DNA of 15,374 bases from Dehalococcoidia bacterium UBA6808 (GCA_002452695.1 DKFA01000061.1:1-15374); one strand, 5' to 3'; numbered from the stretch's first letter, positions 1 to 8,395 are shown. Notes: generated by a model from the letters alone, not told the origin. Program-made: numbers and translations.

Positions 1-191
1 GGATAGGCCTCGCCTCCAAACGATTTTATTAGATCGGCGGTTGCCTGCAGGTCTTCAATTTTACGGCTGGTTACAACAACCTTGGCGCCGGCTTTGGCAA
101 AACCAATGGCGATAGCCTGGCCTATGCCGCGGCCGCCACCAGTCACAATCGCCGTTTTGCCTTTGAGTGAAAACTTCGACATTTCAAACAT
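1..191 (-). CDS. Short-chain dehydrogenase/reductase, N-terminal part (runs off the left edge)
   Basis: The first 63 codons of a Rossmann-fold SDR oxidoreductase are visible. The start is the ATG at 191-189: AGGAGG sits 9 bases upstream, whereas the next in-frame ATG (182-180) has no such site. The glycine-rich cofactor motif TGGGRGIG is at residues 17-24, preceded by the usual KTAIVTG strand. VVVTSRK at about 38-44 ends the second beta strand, and the Arg there is typical of NADP(H)-preferring members (family knowledge). The catalytic Ser-Tyr-Lys lies beyond the window, so the substrate cannot be told; classical SDRs of this type include 3-oxoacyl-ACP reductase-like enzymes. It is transcribed away from the secreted-protein gene at 568 and has a good promoter at 260-288. 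Confidence 0.93.
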   Translation of the reverse strand, partial: MFEMSKFSLKGKTAIVTGGGRGIGQAIAIGFAKAGAKVVVTSRKIEDLQATADLIKSFGGEAY

Positions 192-259
192 AGTGGATGA
201 CCTCCTGCATTTTAATTTATTAATGAGCGGTTAGTCGCGAAATTCAGAAACAACTCAAA

Positions 260-288
260 ATATTACGTTAAAACGCCCTTTTTTTCAA
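260..288 (-). promoter_or_regulatory. Sigma-70-like promoter for the dehydrogenase gene
   Basis: On the minus strand TTGAAA (288-283) and TAATAT (265-260) are separated by exactly 17 bases. Predicted transcription start is near 253, giving a leader of about 60 bases before the ATG at 191. The -35 box begins only 6 bases from the palindromic array at 295-348, so a protein bound there would touch RNA polymerase. Confidence 0.65.
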
Positions 289-294
289 GCTTCG

Positions 295-384
295 CATTGC
301 GTCATAATTATTGTTACCGAAATAGGTAACCTGATTTATGACGCAATGATAACCGTTTGGGTAACACTTTATTTTGACGCAACA
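295..384. promoter_or_regulatory. Three-copy composite motif with nested palindrome: probable operator/activator array
   Basis: The motif is GGTAAC, then 8-9 bases, then TGACGCAA. Copy A is on the minus strand (318 to 295), copy B on the plus strand (325-348), copy C on the plus strand (360-384). A and B face each other around 321.5, forming a perfect outer inverted repeat (CATTGCGTCATAA at 295-307, its complement at 336-348) and a perfect inner one (GTTACC at 313-318, GGTAAC at 325-330). A and B agree at 20 of 24 positions; C matches both boxes with one extra base between them. The array lies between divergent genes and directly upstream of the dehydrogenase promoter. A transcription-factor binding array is the natural reading; the factor is not identified. 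Confidence 0.6.
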
Positions 385-567
385 CGGTGTCTGAAAAAGA
401 CTCAGGCATGGTCTTAAGGGTATATGATTAATCTACGTTTTCTGTTATCCTAATAGGTGAAAACAGGCATTACCTGGATTACATATTTCCGCTCTGACTG
501 ATATTTTCAGCCTGTATCCGGTTACTGCTGGCGAACATTTTCAGCAATTTCCGGGAAGGAGGACAAG

Positions 568-3500
568 ATGAAGAGGTTTTTTCATTGCCTTGGAATTACA
601 CTTCTGTCAGCCATTTTAACGGTTACTCTGGCGTTGCCCTTTTCAACCGTTGCCCAGGGCCTGCGTCCTGAAGCCAGTATCACCGGCAAATGGTCTACAT
701 CCTGGACCATTATGGAATACGGCGTCATGCATACCTACAATTTCTACATGGAGCTGACCAAAACCGGCAATACCGTTACAGGCATTTCCGATTTCTATAA
801 CTGGCAGATTAACGGTACCCTCGCCGGAGACAATCTTACAGGCACATGGTCTTGTGCCTTCCCTAATGTTTCCACAGAACACCCGCACACTTCAGGGCAG
901 TTCACCGTGATCATTGATCCTTCGGGCACCAGCTTAAAAGGGCTGTTCAAGGGCCAGTACCACTGGCTCTGGGATGAACGTTTCACCGTAACCGGTAAGA
1001 AGATCGGGACCAAGGACCAGCCGGACCAGGGTGGGACAACACCATCTCAACCCGGTCAACCTGCTATAACTCCATCGGCAGTAGTGATCACCCCATCCAC
1101 CACCTGCCTTTTCACAGGAAAATGGAAAACTTCCTTCGGCGAAATGAACCTTGTGCAGAACGGCAATATCCTAACTGGTAGCTATACCTGGGATAACGGC
1201 CAGATAAACGGCACCGTAAACGGCAATACGGCAACCGGCACATGGACTGAGTCAGGTACCTATAAGAACACTGGTGACTTCATTTTCACGCTCGCTTCCG
1301 ATTGCCGATCGTTCACAGGAAAATGGCGCTACGGAACTTGCGACTGGGATGGGGACATCATCGGCAAACGAAGCGCACAGACGGTTCCCGATAACAATAT
1401 TCAACCTGCCCCCGATACAAACATTCAACCTTCCACGCAGGGGCCCTGGATAGCAGGCACATGGAGGACGCAATGGGGTACCATGATCCTGGGGCAGAGC
1501 GGCAACACCGTCACCGGTACCTATACTCACGATAACGGGAAGATCACAGGCACTGTCTCAGGCAATACTTTCAGCGGCTGGTGGTCTGAATCTCCTTCCT
1601 ACAGCCCTCCCAAAGATGCCGGACAGGTCGAACTGACCATTTCGGCCGATCACAAAACCATGTCGGGCCGCTGGCGTTATGGCTCATCCGGCGCATGGTA
1701 TGAAAATGACTGGCAGGGCTCTTTCGAACACGGCACACCCAAGTTTTTAACGGGCACTGCTTGTGATCTGACCGGTACCTGGGATTTCGATTGGTCCAAT
1801 TCATTGAAACTAATCCAGACAGGAAATAATGTCAGCGGCGCCTACGTGCCCGGCGGTTGGAGCTATACAGCAACCATACAGGGGACGGTCAATGGCAACA
1901 GGCTGTCCGGCACATGGACCGAGCAGGACAGGACAGGTAAGCTCGATATTACCATCAATCCTGACTGCAACTCGTTCACGGGCCGCTACACCCACAGCCT
2001 TTCGAGCAGTTCATCCTGGTATAACTTCCATAACCCAGGGAAGAGGATATCCCAACCTTCCCCATCCCCCTCTCCAACTCCGACACCACAACCGGGCAAT
2101 CTTGACTGGAGCGGCGACTGGGATACAGACTGGGGCAAGATGCAGATCGCGCTCAGGGATACCAGCGCTAGCGGCACCTATACCTACAATAACGGTAAAA
2201 TGACCGGAACAGTCTCAGACCATGTACTGACGGGGGACTGGGCCAAATCACCTTCTTATACTGCACCCAAAGACGCGGGCTACTATGAATTCGTCATGTC
2301 CAAGGACGGTTTATCCTTTAGAGGCAAATGGAAATATTCCGACTGCAAGTGGGATGGTGACTGGAACGGCAGCATAGCAGGCGCAACGCCACTTCCTCCC
2401 AATCCGGATATAAGCCCGGCGGGCAACCTGCCGCCCAAAGCTCTATTTTTCCTCACTCCGCAATCACCCAAAACGGGTGATACCATTGCAGCCAGCAGCC
2501 AGTGCAGCGACCCCAACGGTGATGCATTGCAATATGCCTGGACACGCGATGGCGCTACTGCCGCTGAATATGCCAATCAGCCCTACTGCCTATGGCTGAA
2601 CCCGGCAGCAGGCACGCACACGATCACTCTCACTGTGAGCGACGGCAAAGGGGGAGCCAACTCATACCAGTCGCAATTCATTGTTACAAGCGCCCCACAA
2701 CCACAACCGATGCCTTCTACCAACCAGTCCCCCACTGCCTATTTTGTGATCACACCGCAATCTCCGCGGACGGTTGATACCATCATAGCCAGCAGCCAGT
2801 CCACCGATCCTGACGGTGACGTGCTGACACTATCATGGTCGCGCGACGGTATTCAGGTGAGGGAATATGACAGCTCGCCCTATATGCTCTGGGCCAATCC
2901 TCCCGCCGGCATCCATACCATCGGCCTGATGGCCAATGACAACAAGGGCGGCATCAATACATACCAGTTCCAGATAAATATCACACAGGATGGCGGACCG
3001 ACACCCGGTCCTACACCCCCTGGGCCGACGCCGGGCCCAACACCAACTCCTTCCGTTAATAATCCGCCTACTGCATTATTCATTATAGACCCTCCGCAAC
3101 CACAACGTGGTGACAGCATAAAAGTCACCAGCCAGTCAACAGATATTGACAACGATAAACTGTCTCACTTATGGGCGCTCAATGGTGAGAATATGGGGCA
3201 GCATACTGGACAGACGAGCTGGACCTGGAAGAACCCCCCATCAGGCGGCCACGTACTTCAACTCACTGTGGATGATGGCAAAGGAGGAAGAGATACCCTG
3301 TCACGCCGTATTAAAATACCTGAAAGCGGCAAACCTGACAACGGCTCCGGCAATTGGAAGATCGGCCCCTTCAGTTGCTTCATCGCCACGGCTGCCTACG
3401 GCAGTGAAACGGCCGCCGAGCTTGACACCCTGCGGTTATTCCGGGACCGGGTGCTTATGCAGAGCGGCCCGGGCAGGCTGCTCATCGACACCTACTACAG

Positions 3501-3639
3501 GTTAAGCCCTCCGCTGGCAGAATACATAGCTCAGCATGAAGGAATTAGGGTACTGGTCAGAGAACTGGCTCTCGATCCTGTTGTAGAAATCTTGAAGCAA
3601 ACACGTTCTCTATGGGACAGTTATAATATAGCCGAGTAA
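568..3639 (+). CDS. Secreted multidomain protein: five beta-rich repeats, three PKD-like domains, CFI-box C-terminus
   Basis: The protein has 1023 residues. AAGGAGG ends 5 bases before the ATG. Residues 1-30 form a Sec signal peptide (KR, hydrophobic core, then VAQG). Five copies of an approximately 90-110-residue domain follow at about 35-147, 180-269, 295-390, 399-492 and 513-604. They share a G-x-W-x-T-x-W-G start, a GNxVTGxYTxDNG centre, GTVxGN and a closing GxWRYGxxxWxGDW. Pro/Thr-rich linkers separate some copies. Three PKD-like domains lie at about 620-708, 719-807 and 831-918 (SDPNGD/TDPDGD and HTITLTVSDGKGG-type motifs), with a GPTP-repeat linker near 810-830. The C-terminus (from 937) opens with CFIATAAYGS, the CFI-box found at the end of many secreted bacterial and archaeal proteins and suspected to be a processing or sorting signal. 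The role is likely extracellular binding or adhesion. No catalytic motif was recognised. TPR genes follow at 23 bases. Confidence 0.9.
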   Translation: MKRFFHCLGITLLSAILTVTLALPFSTVAQGLRPEASITGKWSTSWTIMEYGVMHTYNFYMELTKTGNTVTGISDFYNWQINGTLAGDNLTGTWSCAFPNVSTEHPHTSGQFTVIIDPSGTSLKGLFKGQYHWLWDERFTVTGKKIGTKDQPDQGGTTPSQPGQPAITPSAVVITPSTTCLFTGKWKTSFGEMNLVQNGNILTGSYTWDNGQINGTVNGNTATGTWTESGTYKNTGDFIFTLASDCRSFTGKWRYGTCDWDGDIIGKRSAQTVPDNNIQPAPDTNIQPSTQGPWIAGTWRTQWGTMILGQSGNTVTGTYTHDNGKITGTVSGNTFSGWWSESPSYSPPKDAGQVELTISADHKTMSGRWRYGSSGAWYENDWQGSFEHGTPKFLTGTACDLTGTWDFDWSNSLKLIQTGNNVSGAYVPGGWSYTATIQGTVNGNRLSGTWTEQDRTGKLDITINPDCNSFTGRYTHSLSSSSSWYNFHNPGKRISQPSPSPSPTPTPQPGNLDWSGDWDTDWGKMQIALRDTSASGTYTYNNGKMTGTVSDHVLTGDWAKSPSYTAPKDAGYYEFVMSKDGLSFRGKWKYSDCKWDGDWNGSIAGATPLPPNPDISPAGNLPPKALFFLTPQSPKTGDTIAASSQCSDPNGDALQYAWTRDGATAAEYANQPYCLWLNPAAGTHTITLTVSDGKGGANSYQSQFIVTSAPQPQPMPSTNQSPTAYFVITPQSPRTVDTIIASSQSTDPDGDVLTLSWSRDGIQVREYDSSPYMLWANPPAGIHTIGLMANDNKGGINTYQFQINITQDGGPTPGPTPPGPTPGPTPTPSVNNPPTALFIIDPPQPQRGDSIKVTSQSTDIDNDKLSHLWALNGENMGQHTGQTSWTWKNPPSGGHVLQLTVDDGKGGRDTLSRRIKIPESGKPDNGSGNWKIGPFSCFIATAAYGSETAAELDTLRLFRDRVLMQSGPGRLLIDTYYRLSPPLAEYIAQHEGIRVLVRELALDPVVEILKQTRSLWDSYNIAE

Positions 3640-3662
3640 ACAACGCTGCGGAGGGTAAAAGG

Positions 3663-5012
3663 ATGTCTTTAAAACGATTTTTCCCGGCTATCTTAGCCTG
3701 TCTTTTACAGGCGATTACTCTAACCCGCTGTCACTCGCCGGCCGCCACTTTCATGTCCAACGGTCAGTCTGCGTTCGATGCAAAACAATATGATGTAGCT
3801 GCGATTGAGTATACCAAAACCATCGAAGCGGAACCCAGCCTGGCCCAGGCCTATATAATGCGTGGTAGGTCGTATGCCAACGAAGCACATTTCGATCTTG
3901 CCATACAGGATTTGAACAGAGGCATCGAACTGGATAGCAGGTCGGCTGACGATTACCTGCGCAGCGCCAACTGCTACAACAGCATGAAAAAATATGAAGA
4001 GGCCATTGCCGTCTACAACAAAGTAATATCTCTGGAACCGAGCAATGCCCAAGCCTTCACAGGCCGCGGACGGGCCTATATGGCCCTCCAGCAGTATGAC
4101 CGATTTGAGCAAGGCAATCGAGATCGACCCCGGGTCACACAATGCCTACTACCATCGCGGCTGGACATACAGATTTATGGAGGACTACAGTAGAGCCATT
4201 GCTGATTTCAGCAAGTCCATCGATATCTCGGCTTCCTGGTTGAGCTACAATTCCAGAGCTTATTGCTATATGTTGGGGCCAAAGGATTACGTTAAAGCGA
4301 TCGCCGACCTCGATCAGGCTATTGGAATTAACTGTAAAGATGCCGACAGCTATTATATGCGGGGCAACTGTCATTTACTCATAAAAAATTAGGCCATTCA
4401 GGACTATAACATGGCGGAAACATTGCAGTTTGCCGATATTTTTAACCTTTATTTAAAGCGCGCCACCTGTTACAGCGCTATTAAAGACCTGGATAATGCC
4501 ATAGCCCGGGCTGACAGGGCCATTGAGATCAAACCTAACGACGCCAGCATATTTAACAATCGCGGCTGGTGGCATCTTGAAAAGGGCAACTACGCAAAAG
4601 CTTTGTCAGATATCAACAGGGCTATCGAGCTCGATCCCAACTCAGAACGTTCTGCTAACTGGTGGGACAGCCGCGGCTGGTATTTTTACAAGACCAGTGA
4701 AATCCAGAGAGCCATTCAGGATCTGAGCAAAGCGCTGGAGATCAACCCCAATATCGATGCCGCATATGAGATCTACTGCCATCGTGCACAGTGCTTCCTC
4801 GCCGTGCATGAATATACTAAAGCCCTGCCTGATCTGGACAGGGCGCTCCAATTGAACAGCGCTTACGCAGAAACCTATTGTTAAAGGGGGCAATTTACAG
4901 GGCACTCAACCAGATAGAAAAGGCCCGCTCGGATTTTCAGTCCTGCATAAGTTCATCCAACGATGCAACTCTCACCGAAAAAGCACGTTTGGAAATAGAA
5001 GACCTGAAATAG
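3663..5012 (+). pseudogene. TPR-repeat lipoprotein-like gene, broken by two frameshifts and a nonsense codon
   Basis: GGAGGG lies 8 bases before the ATG, and an N-terminal hydrophobic stretch ends in LTRC. About twelve tetratricopeptide units follow (A-x-x-x-x-RG-x-x-Y ... YxxAIxDxxKAIELxP), but they are spread over three frames. Frame 1 holds to about 4098 (QQYD), where the TPR continues one frame over as TDLSKAIEIDPG. A TAG at 4390-4392 interrupts KN-AIQDYN. A third break near 4877 (a one-base loss inside TAT/TTG) carries the last unit (LLKGAIYRAL ... LEIEDLK) to the TAG at 5010-5012. The first break fits a loss of 2 mod 3 bases, for example 11 bases between ATGA repeats (inference). TPR lipoproteins are usually protein-interaction scaffolds. 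The Arg before the Cys spoils the lipobox. Independent lesions suggest real decay, though assembly error cannot be excluded. Truncated peptides of 176 residues or fewer may still be made. Confidence 0.85.
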
Positions 5013-5021
5013 CCTGTTATA

Positions 5022-5354
5022 ATGATCAAAAACCATTTTCGCCTGCTGGAATACTTACTGCCTTTCATTCTGGTGGTAGTAGCAGGTTGCCAGTCGCCGT
5101 CCGCTCTCTATATTGCTAGCGGAGACTCCACCTTTGCCCGAAAGCAATACGACAATGCTATCACTTTTTACAGCAAAGCTATTTAGTTGGGCCCGCAATC
5201 AGGCGCTGCCTTTACCAGGCGCGGTGGGGCCACAGGGGAATTCACAGCGATAACGGATTTTGACCGCGCTCTCAGGTTTAATGCCGATTCGGAAGCTGCC
5301 CTCTTCGGGCGCTGCTTTTCTCATTACCGTACGGGCCAATATGACCTGGAGTGA
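5022..5354 (+). pseudogene. Second TPR lipoprotein remnant, tandem duplicate of the preceding gene
   Basis: The ATG at 5022 opens a 54-codon frame with a lipoprotein signal: a hydrophobic run ending VVVAGC (a good lipobox), then QSPSALYIASGDS and a first TPR helix pair (ARKQYDNAITFYSKAI). It stops at TAG 5184-5186, where related sequences have Glu. The same frame continues as LGPQSGAAFTRRG, a shortened unit and ITDFDRALRFNADSEAALFGRC up to the TGA at 5352-5354, after which no TPR coding is seen. The start resembles that of the gene upstream (CHSPAATFMSNGQSAF against CQSPSALYIASGDSTF), so the two arose by duplication. No convincing ribosome binding site is visible. It ends 37 bases from the convergent uvrA stop, and the 3' part of the gene is missing. 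Confidence 0.8.
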
Positions 5355-5391
5355 ACCCCTGAAATAGGCTAAGCCATATCGGACAGCCTGC

Positions 5392-8277
5392 TCAGTATCT
5401 TTCAGTATATTCCCGCACTTTTCCCGCTTTTACCGGTTCCTGTTCCGCCAGCACCTCGCGCAGGTATTTACCTGTGGCCGAGCCTTCGATCCTGGCCACT
5501 TCCTCGGGCGTGCCTTCGGCTATCACGTAGCCGCCTTCGTCACCAGCGCCGGGGCCCAGGTCGATGATATGGTCGGCGTTCTTGATCACATCCAGGTGGT
5601 GCTCGATGATGACTACGGTGTTGCCGCTGTCCACCAGCCGCTGCAACACCTTGAGCAGGCAGTCGATGTCGGCGAAGGAAAGCCCTGTGGTGGGTTCGTC
5701 CAGTATATATAACGTCTTGCCGGTGGAACGGCGCGACAGCTCGGTGGCCAGCTTGACCCTCTGCGCCTCGCCGCCTGACAGCGTAGGCGCAGGCTGCCCC
5801 AGCCTTATGTATCCCAGACCCACGTCCTGCAGCGTGCCCAGCCTGCTCTTGACCCGTGGAAAGTGGTCGAAGAAGACCGTGGCCTCCTCAATCGTCATAT
5901 CCAGCACCTCAGCGATGTTCCTGCCCTTGAACATAATCTCCAGCGCCTCGCGGTTGTAGCGCTTGCCCTTGCAGACCTCGCAGGGCACGGTAACATCCGG
6001 AAGGAACTGCATCTCTATATCGATGTAGCCCTCGCCCTGGCAGGACTCGCAGCGCCCGCCTCTCACGTTGAAAGAAAATCGTCCCGGCGTATAGCCCCTC
6101 ACTTTGGCCTCGGGAACGGAGGCGAACAGCTCGCGGATGGGTGTGAAGGCCCCTGTATAGGTAGCCGGATTGCTGCGCGGGGTGCGCCCGATCGGCGATT
6201 GGTCGATATTGATGACCTTATCGATATTCTCCAGCCCTGTTATAACCTCGCATCTGCCCGGCTTCTCCCTGGATCGGTAAAACACCTGTGCCAGTTTCTT
6301 GTACAACACATCGTTCATCAGCGTGCTCTTGCCGCTGCCCGATACGCCGCTGATGCAAACCAGTTTGCCCAGTGGAATATCAACATCAATGTGCTTCAAG
6401 TTGTTCTCACTGGCGCCCTTGATGGTCAGGTATTTGCCCGAGCCTTTCCTGCGTTTGGCAGGCATAGGTATCTGCCTGGCCCCGCTCAAATACTGGCCTG
6501 TGACCGATTTACGCGATTTCACAATATCTTCAATCGTGCCCGTAGCTACGATCTCGCCGCCGTGCTCACCCGCACCCGGCCCCATATCCACAATAAAATC
6601 GGCTGCCCGCATCATGGCCTCGTCGTGCTCAACGCTGATCACCGTATTGCCCAGGTCCCGCAGTTTCTTCATCGCGGTGATCAGCCGGTGGATATCGGCG
6701 GGGTGTAATCCGATGGTCGGCTCGTCACAGACATATAAAACACCCATCAGGCCGCTACCGATCATGCTGGCCAGCCGTATACGCTGCATCTCACCACCGC
6801 TCAGCGTTGACGAAGGACGGTCCAGTGTCAGGTATCCAAGGCCGATGTCCCTCAGGAAGCCCAGCCGGGAATCGATCTCCTTGACTATCTGCAGAGCAAT
6901 GGTCTTTTCGTTGGGTGTGAGAATAGGTTTTCCTTCGCGCATGCCCATGATACCTTTGACCCAATCTCCAGCCGCCACCGCCGTCAGGGCGGTCACGTCC
7001 ATAATGTTCTGTCCGGCGATCTTGACAGAAAGCGCCTCCGGCTTCAGTCGCTTGCCGTTGCAGACGGCGCAGGGTGAGGCCGACATGTAGCGTTCAATCT
7101 CCATGCGTCGGTTCTCCGATTCCGTCTCGCGATAAAGCCTCGCCAGATTGGGGATAACGCCCTCGAAGCCTACAGCATACTCGTGCACCTTACCGAAGCG
7201 ATAGCGGTACTTGTGCCGGTCCGGATTTTCTCCATATAAAACAAGGTTGAGCGCCTCTTTGGACATCTCCTTAACGGGCACATCCAGGGAGAAACCATAG
7301 CGCCGGGCGATCTCTTCGAGCTGCGAGATATACCAGGAATAGGTCGCCCAGGGTTTGATTCCGCCTTCGGCGATGCTGAGATTTTTATCCGGTATCACCA
7401 GGTCGGGATCGATCTCCAGCTTGAAGCCTAGCCCGGTGCATTCCGGACAGGCGCCATGCGGGCTGTTGAAGCTGAAACTGCGCGGGGCGATCTCGCCCAG
7501 GCTGATGCCGCAGTTGACGCAGGCAAAATGCTCGGAAAAGAGCATATCCTCTCCGTCTGCAATAGAAACCAAAATCACGCCGCTGCCCATCTTGAGCGCA
7601 GTCTCCACCGAGTCGGCGATGCGCGCCCGGTTGCTGTCGCCACCTGTCACTATGCGGTCTACCACCGCCTCGATCGTATGCTTCCTGTTCTTGTCGAGAT
7701 TGAACTCCTCTGACAGGTCACGAACGTAGCCGTCCACTCGCACGCGCACGAAGCCGGCCTTGCGCAAGTCGTCGAAGATCTGCTGGTGCTCGCCCTTCCT
7801 ATCCTTGATCAGGGGCGACAGAATCATGATGCGCCTGTCTGGCTCGATCCTGAGCACGGCATCCACGATCTGCTGTACCGTCTGTCGCTCGATTTCGCGC
7901 CCGCACTGTGGGCAAAAGGGGTGCCCTACCCGGGCGAAGAGCAGCCTAAGGTAATCGTATACCTCTGTCACCGTCCCAACAATAGAGCGGGGATTATGCG
8001 AGGGTCCTTTCTGGTCGATGGAGATGGCCGGGCTGAGGCCCTCAATGTAGTCCACGTCCGGCTTGTCCATGCGTCCCAGGAACTGGCGGGCATAAGCCGA
8101 GAGCGACTCGATATAACGCCGCTGTCCCTCGGCATAGATGGTATCGAAGGCCAAAGAGCTTTTGCCTGAGCCTGAGACGCCTGTGATCACCACCAGCTTA
8201 TCGCGGGGGATTGAAACGTCAACGTTCTTGAGATTGTGCTCACGCGCGCCGCTGACGATGATATTGGATGAAGTCAT
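5392..8277 (-). CDS. uvrA: Excinuclease ABC subunit A (UvrA)
   Basis: This is the damage-recognition ATPase of nucleotide excision repair, which loads UvrB on lesions. The chosen start (ATG 8277-8275) gives 961 residues, a normal UvrA length; AGAGG is 8 bases upstream. ATG 8283 is too close to that site, and the frame's further upstream extension to 8361 would lie ahead of the likely -10 box and cross a hairpin. Motifs: Walker A GVSGSGKS at 33-40 and 644-651; ABC signatures LSGGEMQR at about 492 and LSGGEAQR at about 833; Walker B in CDEPTIGLHP and LDEPTTGLS; zinc-binding pairs CVNC/CPEC and CESC/CEVC; EHHLDVIK near the C-terminus. The residue after the second DEPTTGL is Ser867, where most UvrAs have His. 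It converges on the TPR remnants and is monocistronic as far as can be seen. Confidence 0.97.
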   Translation of the reverse strand: MTSSNIIVSGAREHNLKNVDVSIPRDKLVVITGVSGSGKSSLAFDTIYAEGQRRYIESLSAYARQFLGRMDKPDVDYIEGLSPAISIDQKGPSHNPRSIVGTVTEVYDYLRLLFARVGHPFCPQCGREIERQTVQQIVDAVLRIEPDRRIMILSPLIKDRKGEHQQIFDDLRKAGFVRVRVDGYVRDLSEEFNLDKNRKHTIEAVVDRIVTGGDSNRARIADSVETALKMGSGVILVSIADGEDMLFSEHFACVNCGISLGEIAPRSFSFNSPHGACPECTGLGFKLEIDPDLVIPDKNLSIAEGGIKPWATYSWYISQLEEIARRYGFSLDVPVKEMSKEALNLVLYGENPDRHKYRYRFGKVHEYAVGFEGVIPNLARLYRETESENRRMEIERYMSASPCAVCNGKRLKPEALSVKIAGQNIMDVTALTAVAAGDWVKGIMGMREGKPILTPNEKTIALQIVKEIDSRLGFLRDIGLGYLTLDRPSSTLSGGEMQRIRLASMIGSGLMGVLYVCDEPTIGLHPADIHRLITAMKKLRDLGNTVISVEHDEAMMRAADFIVDMGPGAGEHGGEIVATGTIEDIVKSRKSVTGQYLSGARQIPMPAKRRKGSGKYLTIKGASENNLKHIDVDIPLGKLVCISGVSGSGKSTLMNDVLYKKLAQVFYRSREKPGRCEVITGLENIDKVINIDQSPIGRTPRSNPATYTGAFTPIRELFASVPEAKVRGYTPGRFSFNVRGGRCESCQGEGYIDIEMQFLPDVTVPCEVCKGKRYNREALEIMFKGRNIAEVLDMTIEEATVFFDHFPRVKSRLGTLQDVGLGYIRLGQPAPTLSGGEAQRVKLATELSRRSTGKTLYILDEPTTGLSFADIDCLLKVLQRLVDSGNTVVIIEHHLDVIKNADHIIDLGPGAGDEGGYVIAEGTPEEVARIEGSATGKYLREVLAEQEPVKAGKVREYTERY

Positions 8278-8308
8278 AGACATGTCCTCTTTGAGTGAAA
8301 CGCCACTA

Positions 8309-8314
8309 ATTGTA
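8309..8314 (-). promoter_or_regulatory. Possible -10 box for uvrA
   Basis: TACAAT on the minus strand would start transcription near 8302, about 25 bases before the ATG at 8277. Only a poor -35 match (TTATCC, 18 bases upstream) is present. I saw no LexA-type dyad here. Confidence 0.35.
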
Positions 8315-8343
8315 GCATCACAGAGGGGCGCAGGATAAATAGG

Positions 8344-8372
8344 GGTCGGCCCCGATGACATCGGGGCCGACC
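8344..8372 (-). terminator. GC-rich near-loopless palindrome after the first MFS gene; possible terminator or repeat element
   Basis: The 14-base arm GGTCGGCCCCGATG and its exact complement flank a single A. It starts 24 bases past the stop of the transporter gene and lies upstream of uvrA. On the minus strand only TATTTATCC follows, so the U-tract is weak. It may act with Rho, or be one copy of a dispersed palindromic repeat. Confidence 0.5.
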
Positions 8373-8395
8373 GTTGAAAAATGCCTGGATTACGC

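Larger units (their letters stand above)
192..567. other. Divergent intergenic region (376 bases)
   Basis: This non-coding region separates the leftward dehydrogenase from the rightward secreted-protein gene. It holds the minus-strand promoter at 260-288 and the repeat array at 295-384. From 385 to 555 I see AT-rich sequence with a TATGAT hexamer at 423-428 but no properly spaced -35 box, so I do not call a plus-strand promoter. I see no small gene or RNA gene here. Confidence 0.7.

Noticed and set aside
295..384. CRISPR array or phage attachment site
   Set aside because: There are only three motif copies in mixed orientation with no spacer structure, no cas or integrase gene and no target-site duplication.
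385..567. Promoter for the secreted-protein gene
   Set aside because: TATGAT at 423-428 and TTGACG at 374-379 are present but have no properly spaced partner; TTGACG also belongs to the repeat array.
1829..2203. 124-codon plus-strand frame inside the secreted protein
   Set aside because: It is a different frame over the repeat and Pro/Ser linker sequence, and the main frame has a signal peptide and clear domains.
4390..5186. Amber codons at 4390 and 5184 as recoded sense codons
   Set aside because: The same genes also carry frameshifts and lost segments, other genes in the window show no in-frame TAG, and no recoding element is seen. Decay is simpler.
5863..6708. 281-codon open frame on the plus strand inside uvrA
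   Set aside because: It runs opposite a certain uvrA, has low-complexity composition typical of an antisense frame, no ribosome site and no recognisable domain.
6299..7090. 263-codon plus-strand frame inside uvrA
   Set aside because: It is an antisense shadow of the GC-rich uvrA codons and overlaps another such shadow.
8278..8361. Longer UvrA start at 8361
   Set aside because: The added 28 residues have no similarity to UvrA N-termini, the frame crosses the probable -10 box and part of the hairpin, and the good ribosome site serves 8277.
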